Source: Maribellus maritimus
GTDB lineage: Bacteria; Bacteroidota; Bacteroidia; Bacteroidales; Prolixibacteraceae
Length of the DNA: 64,000 nt
Assembly (NCBI RefSeq): GCF_022267315.1
Contig: NZ_JAIKLE010000001.1
Coordinates: 1-64,000 of the forward strand
Reading direction: 5' to 3'
A program made the translations under genes and the position numbers. The stretch's first letter is position 1. Every line of letters starts with the position of its first letter. The notes below the pieces were generated by a model, which was given only the letters and a program-made list of their open reading frames with translations, was not told the DNA's origin and did no database searches. Positions 17,900 through 27,500 of the stretch are shown here, piece after piece.

Positions 17900-18301
17900 A
17901 TGAAAGTATTGCTACCTGTAAAAGATGATACAACGAGAAGGAACGAGGTTGCAGAGGGATTTCACAACCTCGGACATGTTTGTATTCACGACACTGATTT
18001 AAAAACGACGGAATGGATTTCGGCAAAAGAGATTAGCGAAACACCAGGCGGGCTGAACTCAGGGTTGTTGGAAAAAAATATTTTTTCCATCATAAGCATG
18101 AACATCACCCCCATGGTTTTGTCGATGTTTAACAGAAATGGCATAAACGTATTTAAAGCCCGGAGTTTTGATGTTGAAAAAAACATCAGGTTGTTTCAGG
18201 CAAGTGAACTGAAATCTTTTACAACAGAGGAATCAAGACTTATCTCTTCATCATCGTGTAATAGCAACTCATGCTCAAGCTGTGGTTCTACATGCAATTA
18301 A
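17900..18301 (+). CDS. NifX/NifB-like cofactor-binding domain protein, Cys-rich tail
   Basis: The 133-residue protein starts MKVLLPVKDD and continues VAEGFHNLGHVCIHDTDLKT, resembling the dinitrogenase Fe-Mo cofactor biosynthesis domain (NifX/NafY/NifB C-terminus), which carries iron-sulfur cofactor precursors. Later IISMNITPMVLSMFNRNGINVFKA fits the same fold. The C-terminus is unusual: a Ser/Asn/Cys-rich tail, SSSCNSNSCSSCGSTCN, with four Cys residues that could bind a metal cluster. No nitrogenase genes are in the window. The tail and family call should be confirmed by profile search. Confidence 0.6.
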   Translation: MKVLLPVKDDTTRRNEVAEGFHNLGHVCIHDTDLKTTEWISAKEISETPGGLNSGLLEKNIFSIISMNITPMVLSMFNRNGINVFKARSFDVEKNIRLFQASELKSFTTEESRLISSSSCNSNSCSSCGSTCN

Positions 18302-18312
18302 AATAAAAAAGT

Positions 18313-18534
18313 ATGGCACTTGGAAAAGCAATAAAATTTGTAAAACAGATAGGAGTTGATAATGAACTCCGTAAATCATGCTATAAATACAATTCGAAAG
18401 AAGAACTTCTAAAAAAGCTCGATTTCAACGAAGGCGAGTTTGAAGATGCCATTAATATGGAACTGGTAAAATGCCAGACATATGAACAGGCCGAACGTTT
18501 TCAGCAGCTAAAAATGTGGTTTTTAATCCTTTAA
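18313..18534 (+). CDS. Nif11-like small protein
   Basis: The 73-residue protein resembles the Nif11 domain: AIKFVKQIGVDNELRKSC, then SKEELLKKLDFNEGEFEDAI, then VKCQTYEQAERFQQLKMWFLIL. Nif11 proteins were first seen near nitrogen-fixation genes, and the domain also serves as a leader for ribosomal peptides. There is no double-Gly cleavage site or core peptide here, so the leader role is unlikely. It lies 11 bp after the NifX-like gene and 10 bp before a third small gene, so the three form an operon. Confidence 0.55.
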   Translation: MALGKAIKFVKQIGVDNELRKSCYKYNSKEELLKKLDFNEGEFEDAINMELVKCQTYEQAERFQQLKMWFLIL

Positions 18535-18544
18535 AATTAACAAT

Positions 18545-18847
18545 ATGAAATTTAGAAATCTTGAAGCCGTACGCGAGATTGTAAAAGAAGCTACAGGACT
18601 TGATATTACTTATGCCTATGATGATTTAGTCTTCCCTGAACATATGGCCTTTTTAATCCAGTTTGACGACAGCAACGATAAAAATTTATTTTGCTTTTTC
18701 CATGTCGATTGTAATCCTAATGATAAAAAGGATTTGTACAGCCGAATGACTGAGGTTTCTTCAGAAAATAATTATTCGCTTGTAAACAAGGGAATCTTTA
18801 ATCTTTCGCAAAAAGGAGAAGATGTCGAAATCAGATTTCGGCGTTAA
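18545..18847 (+). CDS. Small protein of unknown function, Nif11-linked cassette
   Basis: I do not recognise this 100-residue protein. It has an alternating strand-helix pattern (MKFRNLEAVREIVKEATGL, then FPEHMAFLIQFDD, then LFCFFHVDCNP) and no signal peptide or membrane segment, so it is a small cytoplasmic alpha/beta protein. It ends the three-gene cassette behind the sigma-54-like promoter at 17856. The only Cys residues are C70 and C77 or nearby, and no binding motif is evident. Confidence 0.7.
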   Translation: MKFRNLEAVREIVKEATGLDITYAYDDLVFPEHMAFLIQFDDSNDKNLFCFFHVDCNPNDKKDLYSRMTEVSSENNYSLVNKGIFNLSQKGEDVEIRFRR

Positions 18848-18884
18848 CACCTTTCAAAAAAAGAAATAAAAGAGTTTATCGTGT

Positions 18885-20165
18885 CTAGGTATTTTTTGAT
18901 TTCGGACGAATAATCAATCGTAATGATTGATCGTAGGTCATATAATTCCAGAGCCAGTTAATAAAAATAACAAGTCGGTTTTTTACACCTACAATCGACA
19001 TCAGGTGGACAAACATCCACACCAGCCAGGCGGGAAAACCTGAAAATTTGAATCCGGGCAAATCAACTACTGCGCGGTTTCGCCCTACAGTTGCCATTGA
19101 ACCTTTGTCGCGATATTGAAACGGAACCAGGTTGTTCCCGTTTTTAATATTTATCAGATTTTTTGCCAACAGAGCTGCCTGCTGGAGCGCAACCTGTGCG
19201 ACCTGCGGATGCCCTTTGGGATAATCTTTTGTTTCCGTGTATGCGATATCGCCAATTGCAAAAATTTCGGGAAAGTCTTCTAAGCGATTGAATTCATCGA
19301 CTTTTAAGCGATTACCTGCAACTATATTGTCAGCAGAGATTCCGTCGGGCATTTGGCCTTTCACTCCGGCCGCCCAAATTAAGGTTCGTGTTTGGAAATT
19401 CTCCTGATCTTCAAGCTCAATTTCCTTTCCATCGTAACTCTTTACTTTGTGATTTAACTTTACTTTTACTCCCAGACTTGTAAGGTATTCGAGCGCTTTT
19501 ACACCAGCCTCCCGGCTCATTCCGTGCAAAAGCTGTTCGTTGGCTTCTACAAGAGTAATTGTCATTAAATTAAAATCCAAATCGGGGTAATCTTTGGGAA
19601 GGACAAATTTTTTCATTTCTGCAAGTGCCCCGCATACTTCAACACCGGTTGGTCCACCTCCCACAACTACGACGCTCAGCAAACGATCAATTTCGTCCCG
19701 ATCACGAAGTGTTACCGCTGTTTCAAAATTTTCAAGCAGCTTATTTCGTAAAAACAAAGCCTCCGAAGTTGACTTCATGGGAATACCGTTCTTTTCAAAA
19801 CTATCTACGCCAAAAAAGTTGGTTGTAGCACCGGAGGCAATCACCAGGTAATCATACCAAGCTGTCCCCAGGCTGGTTTCAATAATCTTCTCCTGCGGGT
19901 TAATTTTTTTTACTTCGGCAACCCGGATAAATACATTTTTTACTTTTTGAAAAACCTTTCGTAAAGGAAAAGAAATTGAACTCGGCTCCAAACCAGATGT
20001 AGCCACCTGGTAAAACAGCGGCTGAAACTGATGATAGTTGTTCCTGTCGATTAATACGATTTGAAAATCGTGTTTATATAATTTTCGTGCCAGCCGCAAT
20101 CCGGCAAATCCGGCACCAATAATCAGAACTCGGGGCTGACTTGTTTCTGGAATATTTACGGGCAT
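18885..20165 (-). CDS. Type II NADH dehydrogenase (NDH-2)
   Basis: The 426-residue flavoprotein has an FAD-binding Rossmann motif VLIIGAGFAGLRLAR near 13-27, the second (NADH-binding) Rossmann motif VVVVGGGPTGVEVCGALAE near 165-183, and the FAIGDIAYTE motif near 290. A C-terminal membrane-binding stretch (about 370-410) includes FPAWLVWMFVHLMSIVG. NDH-2 passes electrons from NADH to menaquinone without proton pumping. This fits the menaquinone route inferred from mqnB. It converges with the Nif11-like cassette. Confidence 0.9.
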   Translation of the reverse strand: MPVNIPETSQPRVLIIGAGFAGLRLARKLYKHDFQIVLIDRNNYHQFQPLFYQVATSGLEPSSISFPLRKVFQKVKNVFIRVAEVKKINPQEKIIETSLGTAWYDYLVIASGATTNFFGVDSFEKNGIPMKSTSEALFLRNKLLENFETAVTLRDRDEIDRLLSVVVVGGGPTGVEVCGALAEMKKFVLPKDYPDLDFNLMTITLVEANEQLLHGMSREAGVKALEYLTSLGVKVKLNHKVKSYDGKEIELEDQENFQTRTLIWAAGVKGQMPDGISADNIVAGNRLKVDEFNRLEDFPEIFAIGDIAYTETKDYPKGHPQVAQVALQQAALLAKNLINIKNGNNLVPFQYRDKGSMATVGRNRAVVDLPGFKFSGFPAWLVWMFVHLMSIVGVKNRLVIFINWLWNYMTYDQSLRLIIRPKSKNT

Positions 20166-20457
20166 TGTTTTTTGCTTTTGTCACCATTTCAACAATACTT
20201 TAAATAGATTGTTTTCCTTTAAGTAAGACTACACAATGAATTAATATTTTCTTAAAACCAGAATTTTAAAATAAGCATAACTCAATCTCCAACCGAGTTA
20301 AACATTTTGCAAAACCACAAACCCACTTATATACTTTTTGAAATAAATATTAAAATTTTATTATCAAAATGACAACATAGAAGACAATAACTATCATTAT
20401 GTAATTAATTTTCTTATTTTTAATTATTCACAAAGGGTTAAACAAATTTCCAAAGGA

Positions 20458-21933
20458 ATGAAAACAGGGGAAGAGACAAAAAAAAACGGATTATTTAACA
20501 ACTATCCGAAAATTCAAAATATGTTTGATGAAGTATTTTCTGCAAACGGAAAGGTGCTCGAATACTATCAACAGTTGATTTCTACATTTGACACGATTAA
20601 CGACACCGAATACGAAATCATCAACGAATCGGCAAAAAATTCTTTTCTGAACCAGGGAATTACCTTTGCAACATATAACGAAAATCCCAAAGGAGTGGAA
20701 AGGATATTTCCATTTGATCTTTTCCCTCGAATTATCCACAAGTCTGAATGGAATACCATTGAAAAAGGATTACTACAGCGAGGGCATGCTATAAACCTGT
20801 TTTTGCACGATTTATACCACGACAAAAAAATCCTGAAAGATAAAATCATTCCGGCTGACTTGGTTTTTTCGTCGGCACACATGCTAAAAGAAATGAACGG
20901 CTTTACTCCACCGGGCGGAAGCTATTGTCATATTTCAGGCACCGATCTTATCAGACACTCAGATGGAAACTACTATATTCTAGAAGATAATATTCGCTGC
21001 CCGTCTGGTGTAAGTTATGTACTTGCAAACCGCGAGGCAATGAAACGCACGCTTTCGCACATTTTTAAGCAATTCGATGTTTCAACAATTGTGGAATATC
21101 CTTCGGCACTGTTAAAACTTTTACACTCGGTACGCCCTACCGGTGTTGATGAACCGGTTTGTGTTATTCTCACTCCGGGAATGTATAATTCTGCGTATTA
21201 TGAACATTCCGCGCTGGCACAAAAAATGGGAGTTGAGCTGGTTGAAGGGCGTGATTTATTTGTTGATCATGATTTTGTTTACATGAATACGATTGATGGT
21301 CCCGTTAAGGTCGACGTAATTTACCGCCGTATTGACGACGCGTTCATCGATCCACTGGCTTTTATGCCTGAATCAGTTTTGGGAGTGCCCGGATTAATGG
21401 GGGCCTACCGGAAAGGAAACGTTACTCTGGTGAATGCCCCCGGAACAGGAGTTGCTGACGACAAAGCAGTGTATACATTTATTCCGGATGTTATAAAATA
21501 CTACTTGGGAGAAGATCCTATTTTAAACAATGTTCCCACGTATCGTTGCAACATCGAAAAAGAAGCTAAATATGTTCTGGAAAACCTTGATAAGTTAGTA
21601 GTTAAGCCGGTCGATCAATCGGGAGGGTACGGGATATTTATCGGAGCAAAAGAGACAAAAGAAAATATTGAAAAACAAAAGGAAATAATAAAGAAAAATC
21701 CGCGTGGATACATTGCTCAGCCCATTATGAACCTATCGTTACATTCAACTTATATCGAAGGAAAAAAAGCATTTGAACCCCGGCATGTTGATCTACGGAC
21801 TTTTAGCTTAATCGGGAATAAATATGAGTTTGTTTTAAAGGGAGGTTTATCGCGTGTAGCGTTAAAAGAAGGAAGTTTGATTGTAAATTCTTCGCAGGGA
21901 GGTGGTTCAAAAGATACCTGGATAGTGGATTAA
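20458..21933 (+). CDS. Circularly permuted ATP-grasp type 2 protein
   Basis: The 491-residue protein belongs to the circularly permuted ATP-grasp family. Diagnostic segments are GRDLFVDHDFVYMNTIDGP, VDVIYRRIDDAFIDPLAF, GAYRKGNVTLVNAPGTGVADDKAVY and, late in the chain, KPVDQSGGYGIFIG and RHVDLRTFSLIG. Enzymes of this fold ligate an amine to a carboxylate using ATP. It is the first gene of a four-gene operon ending in Anbu, where this family is a standard partner. Its substrate is not established from sequence; a peptide-forming activity is plausible. Confidence 0.9.
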   Translation: MKTGEETKKNGLFNNYPKIQNMFDEVFSANGKVLEYYQQLISTFDTINDTEYEIINESAKNSFLNQGITFATYNENPKGVERIFPFDLFPRIIHKSEWNTIEKGLLQRGHAINLFLHDLYHDKKILKDKIIPADLVFSSAHMLKEMNGFTPPGGSYCHISGTDLIRHSDGNYYILEDNIRCPSGVSYVLANREAMKRTLSHIFKQFDVSTIVEYPSALLKLLHSVRPTGVDEPVCVILTPGMYNSAYYEHSALAQKMGVELVEGRDLFVDHDFVYMNTIDGPVKVDVIYRRIDDAFIDPLAFMPESVLGVPGLMGAYRKGNVTLVNAPGTGVADDKAVYTFIPDVIKYYLGEDPILNNVPTYRCNIEKEAKYVLENLDKLVVKPVDQSGGYGIFIGAKETKENIEKQKEIIKKNPRGYIAQPIMNLSLHSTYIEGKKAFEPRHVDLRTFSLIGNKYEFVLKGGLSRVALKEGSLIVNSSQGGGSKDTWIVD

Positions 21934-21974
21934 AAAAAGTAGTTAGTTATTTCTTCTAAAATCAAAAGAATACA

Positions 21975-22913
21975 ATGTTATCAAGAGCAGCAGAAAATCT
22001 TTTTTGGATGGGCAGGTACCTCGAACGCACCGAACACCTGGCAAGATATATCAATGTTGAATATTTTTCTTCACTTGACAGTTCACACCCAAAACAACAT
22101 GAACTGGCACTGTTATCAATTGCTGATATGATTGGTTTCCCCGTACCGGAAATGGGTGAAAACATCAACGAGGAAGAAGTACTTGTTGCTGCAGCTTTAG
22201 ACGACAATAATCCAGTATCGATTGTATCTGCGGTATTTATGGCACGTGAAAATGCGCGCAGTGTACGCGACGCAATTTCCACAGAATTATGGGAAGCCAT
22301 CAATAATTTCTACCATTTTATTGCCAATTATCCCGTAGATATTTATAAAACAAAAGGACTGTCTGACTTTACCTACAATGTTATCGGCAGCTGCTCAAAT
22401 GTACGCGGAAGGATTCAATATACTTTATTGTATAATGTGGGCTGGTATTTTATTCAGCTTGGCCTTTTTCTGGAAAGTGCTTCACAGGTCGTACGAATCA
22501 TGATTAGTAAACTAAATGATATCAATGAAATCAGTAAACTAAAAATTGGAGATGCCATACACGAACGCGAATGGGATATTTTACTCGATTGTGTTGAGGC
22601 AAAAGACATGTGCAATAAATATTACACCAGTATTCCCAACCGGCAAAATACAATAGAATTTCTTTTGTTTAACAAATCTTTTCCGCGGTCGGTAGTGAAC
22701 CGATTGGATATGGCGCTTGATTGTATTAGCAAAATTTCTCCGGAACATTCATTAAATAAAAAGAGTCTTCATTTTAGAGTTGCCAAAATTATTACCCCGT
22801 TTCAATATATGGATGTTGATGAAATTGATGATAACTTAACTGAATTTCTGGAAGATTTATTATCAAAAATTTATTTAATTAGCGACCTGATTGCTGATGA
22901 ATATTTTAAATAG
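21975..22913 (+). CDS. Alpha-E domain protein
   Basis: The 312-residue all-helical protein starts MLSRAAENLFWMGRYLERTE, the signature of the alpha-E (DUF403) family. ARENARSVRDAISTELWEAIN, around residue 92, is also typical. The family always accompanies circularly permuted ATP-grasp proteins and transglutaminases, and its biochemical role is open. It follows the ATP-grasp gene after 41 bp and ends 2 bp before the transglutaminase gene. Confidence 0.92.
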   Translation: MLSRAAENLFWMGRYLERTEHLARYINVEYFSSLDSSHPKQHELALLSIADMIGFPVPEMGENINEEEVLVAAALDDNNPVSIVSAVFMARENARSVRDAISTELWEAINNFYHFIANYPVDIYKTKGLSDFTYNVIGSCSNVRGRIQYTLLYNVGWYFIQLGLFLESASQVVRIMISKLNDINEISKLKIGDAIHEREWDILLDCVEAKDMCNKYYTSIPNRQNTIEFLLFNKSFPRSVVNRLDMALDCISKISPEHSLNKKSLHFRVAKIITPFQYMDVDEIDDNLTEFLEDLLSKIYLISDLIADEYFK

Positions 22914-22915
22914 AA

Positions 22916-23773
22916 ATGCCTGTCTATCAAATAACTTATCACACAACCAATGAATATTCTGAATTCATTCACGAGGCCATACTCGAATTTCTGGTATTTC
23001 CGGCAAGTATTCCCGGTCAAAAAATAAAAAGTATTCATTTCGAGCACCAACCGGTTTCACAATATTATACCAGCGAAAATTGTTTTGGATTTGAACTTTT
23101 ACGTTTCAGAATTAAAAATCTGGAAAAAAACTTCTCTTTTACTTTAAAAGCATCGGTTGAAAAAGAAGAGACTAATCCTTTTGAGTTTTCTTTTTTGCCG
23201 GTTGAAGAAGAATACAAAATAATAAACACTCCCGGGTTCCAAATAGATAATTATCTTTTTCTAAATATTGGTGAACATACTCAAATCCCGGTTAGATTTG
23301 ATTTTCCAAAAAAAGAAAAAACAGAAGGAGTCTTTCAGTTTGTTCAACAGGTCAATCAGTTTGTACACTCGGAAATAAAATACGACAACCTGGTAGACGA
23401 TCCTCACCGATTACTTCAGGCAACCATTAACGAAAGACGTGGTGTTTGCCAGGATTATGCACATTTAATGCTGGCTATTTTGCGGAAAAATAAAATTCCG
23501 GCCCGATATGTAAGCGGTTATTTAAACCCGGGCGAAAATGCGGTGGGCGCAAGTGCAGTTCATGCCTGGGTTGAAGCTTATGTTCCAAATGCTGGTTGGA
23601 TTGGTTTTGATCCCACCAATAACCTGCTGGAAGATCATCATTATGTAAAGATTGCGCATGGTATTGACATCAACGATTGTACAACCTTAAAAGGAGTAAT
23701 AAAAGGACGCGGCACAAACCAAACCAATTACCACGTTTTGGTTGAAGAACAAAATAAAGAAGCAAATCAATGA
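22916..23773 (+). CDS. Transglutaminase-like cysteine protease
   Basis: The 285-residue protein has an N-terminal beta domain (about 1-120) and a transglutaminase core with the triad Cys178 (RRGVCQDYAH), His217 (SAVHAWVEAYV) and Asp232 (WIGFDPTNN). Family members act as cysteine peptidases or amide-forming enzymes. No signal peptide is present, so it works in the cytoplasm with its operon partners. Its stop overlaps the Anbu start (ATGA), so translation is coupled. Confidence 0.92.
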   Translation: MPVYQITYHTTNEYSEFIHEAILEFLVFPASIPGQKIKSIHFEHQPVSQYYTSENCFGFELLRFRIKNLEKNFSFTLKASVEKEETNPFEFSFLPVEEEYKIINTPGFQIDNYLFLNIGEHTQIPVRFDFPKKEKTEGVFQFVQQVNQFVHSEIKYDNLVDDPHRLLQATINERRGVCQDYAHLMLAILRKNKIPARYVSGYLNPGENAVGASAVHAWVEAYVPNAGWIGFDPTNNLLEDHHYVKIAHGIDINDCTTLKGVIKGRGTNQTNYHVLVEEQNKEANQ

Positions 23774-24498
23774 CATACTGTTTAGGAATCCGTTTAAAAG
23801 AAGGGCTGGTAGCTTTAAGCGACACCCGAATAACTTCAGGTAACCAAACCGTTACTGCAAAAAAATACAAATTATATAAAAAAGGCGACTATAATATTTT
23901 CCTGATGACTTCGGGTTTGCGTTCGGTGCGTGACAAAACACTGACTTATTTTTCTGAAATAATGGAAGAAAAATTAAAAGACATGACCCGAATGCACCAG
24001 GTGGTTAATGCGCTGGGAGAACAGATAAAACGCGTTGCAAAAGAAGACAAAAAAATGCTGGAAGACAGTGGTATCGAATTTAGCATAAATACCATTATTG
24101 GAGGGCAATTGGATGGCGACGAGGAACAGAAACTATATCTTCTATATCCGCAGGGAAACTGGATAAAAATTGGCAAAGGTTATCCTTTTACTATCATCGG
24201 AAATTCAGGGTACGGAACTCCGGTTTTACGACGAACCATAAGTTATTATGAATCGAGTATCCGTTTTGCATTAAAAACAGGCTTTTTGTCTTTTGACTCA
24301 ACTCGGGTTTCTGCCAACGATGTAGGTTTTCCAATCGACGTAATTGTTTATCCAAAAGGAAGTAAAAACCTGATTATAAAACGTTTTGAAGAAAGAGAGC
24401 TTTCTGAAATATCACACCTTTGGGGTGACAAGCTCACTCAGGCTGTTCAGGAAATTCCGGATGATTGGGCGGATAGTGTAATTCATGGTTCTGATTAA
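23770..24498 (+). CDS. Anbu-type proteasome-like peptidase
   Basis: The 242-residue protein is an N-terminal-nucleophile hydrolase. Thr2 follows the initiator Met directly (MTYCLGIRLKEGLVALSDTR), and the conserved Asp and Lys of the proteasome active site appear in ALSDTRITSG and TAKKYKLYK. No propeptide is evident. This is the ancestral beta-subunit (Anbu) family, which forms open-helical or ring-like assemblies. The operon of ATP-grasp, alpha-E and transglutaminase is its characteristic context. It ends 3 bp from the converging permease gene. Confidence 0.92.
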   Translation: MTYCLGIRLKEGLVALSDTRITSGNQTVTAKKYKLYKKGDYNIFLMTSGLRSVRDKTLTYFSEIMEEKLKDMTRMHQVVNALGEQIKRVAKEDKKMLEDSGIEFSINTIIGGQLDGDEEQKLYLLYPQGNWIKIGKGYPFTIIGNSGYGTPVLRRTISYYESSIRFALKTGFLSFDSTRVSANDVGFPIDVIVYPKGSKNLIIKRFEERELSEISHLWGDKLTQAVQEIPDDWADSVIHGSD

Positions 24499-24501
24499 AA
24501 A

Positions 24502-27500
24502 TTACTCCACCCTCAACCCGGTCACCAAAGTTTTCTTCTGAAGCGAAATCCAGGTCAGGCCAAAAATCCAGAAAAAACCATTGACTAAAATCAATGCGGT
24601 GATTATAGACACCGTGCTGAAAGACGCATCGGAATTAGTGGATAAAAATGCAGGAAGCGTAGCTACCACTGCGGTTATAAAGCCGATGATTACACCGATT
24701 ACCAATAAAATTAAATATTCAGTAGTTATAATTTTAAAAATAGGTTTATTGTTAAAACCAATGGCCTGCATCACCGAAATTTCGCGGCGTCGTTCCAAAA
24801 GTGTCCTGGCCAGAATTACTGCCAATCCAATGGTTCCAAGAATTAATCCCAAAGCTCCTAACGCCAGAAAAATAGAAAGGTAAGTATTTGTTACCGAGTA
24901 GAATTCAACCAAACGTTTGGCTGTCGATTCCATTTCCCATCCATAATCGCGAAAAACTGACTGAAGCTCGTCTCCTATTTGCTGCGCATTTTCCGGATCT
25001 CCATCAATCAAAAAAATATGAGAGCCACTGTTTGTTGGATAATTTTTTAAAAAATTCTGATTGCCAATAAGCACGTACCCCTGAAAAATAGAAGGTGTTG
25101 TTCCTGCAATCAATTTTAACCGCAGTGTGTCTCCCAGTTCGTTTTGATATAAAAGTACATCGCCCACTTTTTTGCCAAGTCCCCATTGAATTACCGTTTG
25201 ATCGGCAATGGCGGGAATCGTTCCATCATCAAAGGTTTGGTTCAGCACCTGCCAGGGTTCTTCATCGCCTAAGTCTTTTATTTTTGCAGCAAAAGAAAAA
25301 CGTCCCTGCAAGGTCTCTGAATCAACGCCTAAAATTGCCGGTTGAGATATTCGATTGAGGTTCAAGCAACTGGCATCGTCACCTTCCACCTTCCGAAACT
25401 GAACGGCATTAAATTCCTCAAAGATACCTTCTTCCGCCCGCTTTTCCTGATTATTCAAATCAAATAAAACAGGCATTGTAGTTTCTGCAAAATAAAGAAA
25501 TCCACCTGTGCCACTCGACTTATTTTGTGCATTGGCAAATAAATCCATTTTGTAGGAACCGGTTGAAATAACCGTAAAAGTTCCCAATGCAAACAAAATA
25601 ACCACTGTTAAAGACCGCCCTTTGTTACGCGAAAGGTTGAGTTGAGCCAAACGTCCCAACCAGAGTGTTTCTTTTTTACTGTTTTCCATTTTACTAATAA
25701 AACGCCGGAAAACAAGCAGTAATCCAATTAACAGTAACCCGCCAACAACAAAAAACAAGGACGAATCCATTTGATTGGAGAAGAAAATCTGAAAGCCAAA
25801 AATCGCGACTGAGACAAACAGAGTGAATCCCATTACTACGCTCCATATTCTTTCCTTTGTTTTATTCTTTGCTGCCAGTGTTTGTTTTTGAAGTTCAGAA
25901 GTTTTTTGCTTCTGGAAACGGGAAACTGAAATATAAATTGCTGCAAGTGACACGAGTATACTTATAACCAAACCTAAAAATGCGGTAAGCGGATAAATTT
26001 TTATAAGTAAAACATCCGTCCTGACAATATCAAACCAAAGTGTATTCAGAACTTTAAAAACCAGCTGGGTATAAAATACCGACACAATTATTCCTAAAAT
26101 TCCACCAAACAGTGCAACAATAAGACCTTCCCACAAATAAAACCCTCGTACCTGCTTCTGCTTAAATCCCAATGCATCGAGCAGTCCAATCTGCGAGGAA
26201 CGGGTTTCCAGATTTAACCGGAACAACAATGAAGTGAGCACAACTCCTGCAACCAACAAAAAGAAACTCAGTCCGATAAAAAGCCCGCTAAAATCAGTTC
26301 CGTTCTTTGCTGCACTTACACCCATTTCACGGATAGGCTCGACTGATATTCCCAAATCGCCTGGTGTAATATTTTCAGCAAAAACTTTTTTATATTCTTC
26401 AAGGTCAAAAGAATTTACAGAGTAACGTACTGCCGTATAATCACCAAAGCGGTTTGACCAAATTTCCAAAGCTTTCTCCAACGAAATATATGCTTTGGGT
26501 GCTCCTTTATAATCATTCCAATAATCTTCATCTTTATCGCGAATGGCATCCAAATCTATCGGAACACCGGCTTCCCATTCGCGGCAATGACCTGCATCTG
26601 AAAGTCCGGGAAGATTGGGAATTCGTGTGCTGTCTGCCCAACCGGGAACCATGGGAACAATTTTTGTTAAAACAAAATCAGACTTTTTCTCAATCAGCTT
26701 ACGGAGTGGGCCAATTTCCCAGTATTTTAGCCGTATGGAATCGCCAACCTGAACACCCAAATCATTTGCCGCCCATTGGTTTAGAATAATCTCATCTTTG
26801 TTTGCTCGGGAAACCAAAGTTGAAACAAAAGAATATGGGATCCCGGCTTTGTTTTCCTGACTTCCTGCTTCCAACTTCGAAACTTCATTAACAAAATAGG
26901 TTAACATCGGCTGGGCGCTTGGCAATTTTTGAAGTGTTTTCGCCACTTTTTCTTCCATAAATACACGCTCGGTAGAAACTTCTATTTCGTCGGTGGCTTC
27001 AATATTTTTTATTTTTAAGCCTGCATCAGAGGGAGTCAAACAATTTTTTACAGCTTGAAACACTTCTGCAGTTTCCAGATTGGTTGAAATAAGAATCTGA
27101 TTTGCTTTTCCTTCAAATTCCATTAACTGATTTAACTGTGAAATGGGAAGAAAAATATTGTAGGGAGCTGTTTGCGAATTTTTTAAACTAAACCGCCCCA
27201 ACTCATCACGTTGAACAATTTGTTTAACCGTTGCCCGCAATGAAACGCTGGTTTCTTCTGCTGAGATAAACGGTGCGTTCAGTGGAATTAGACTGGCCTT
27301 TTTTACCCGTACCAATAAATTGTCACCCTCATTTATTTCAAGCCGCTCAGCCAAATTCTGACTCACAATTATTTCACTGTTTTCAATTTCAGAAAAAACA
27401 GTTGTTTTTGAAATCTTTTCGAAATCCTTATCAACGCCAACAATCTGTACTTTATTTGCACGGCGCTGGCCACCGTCGGCCACAGCAACACCCTCAAGAA

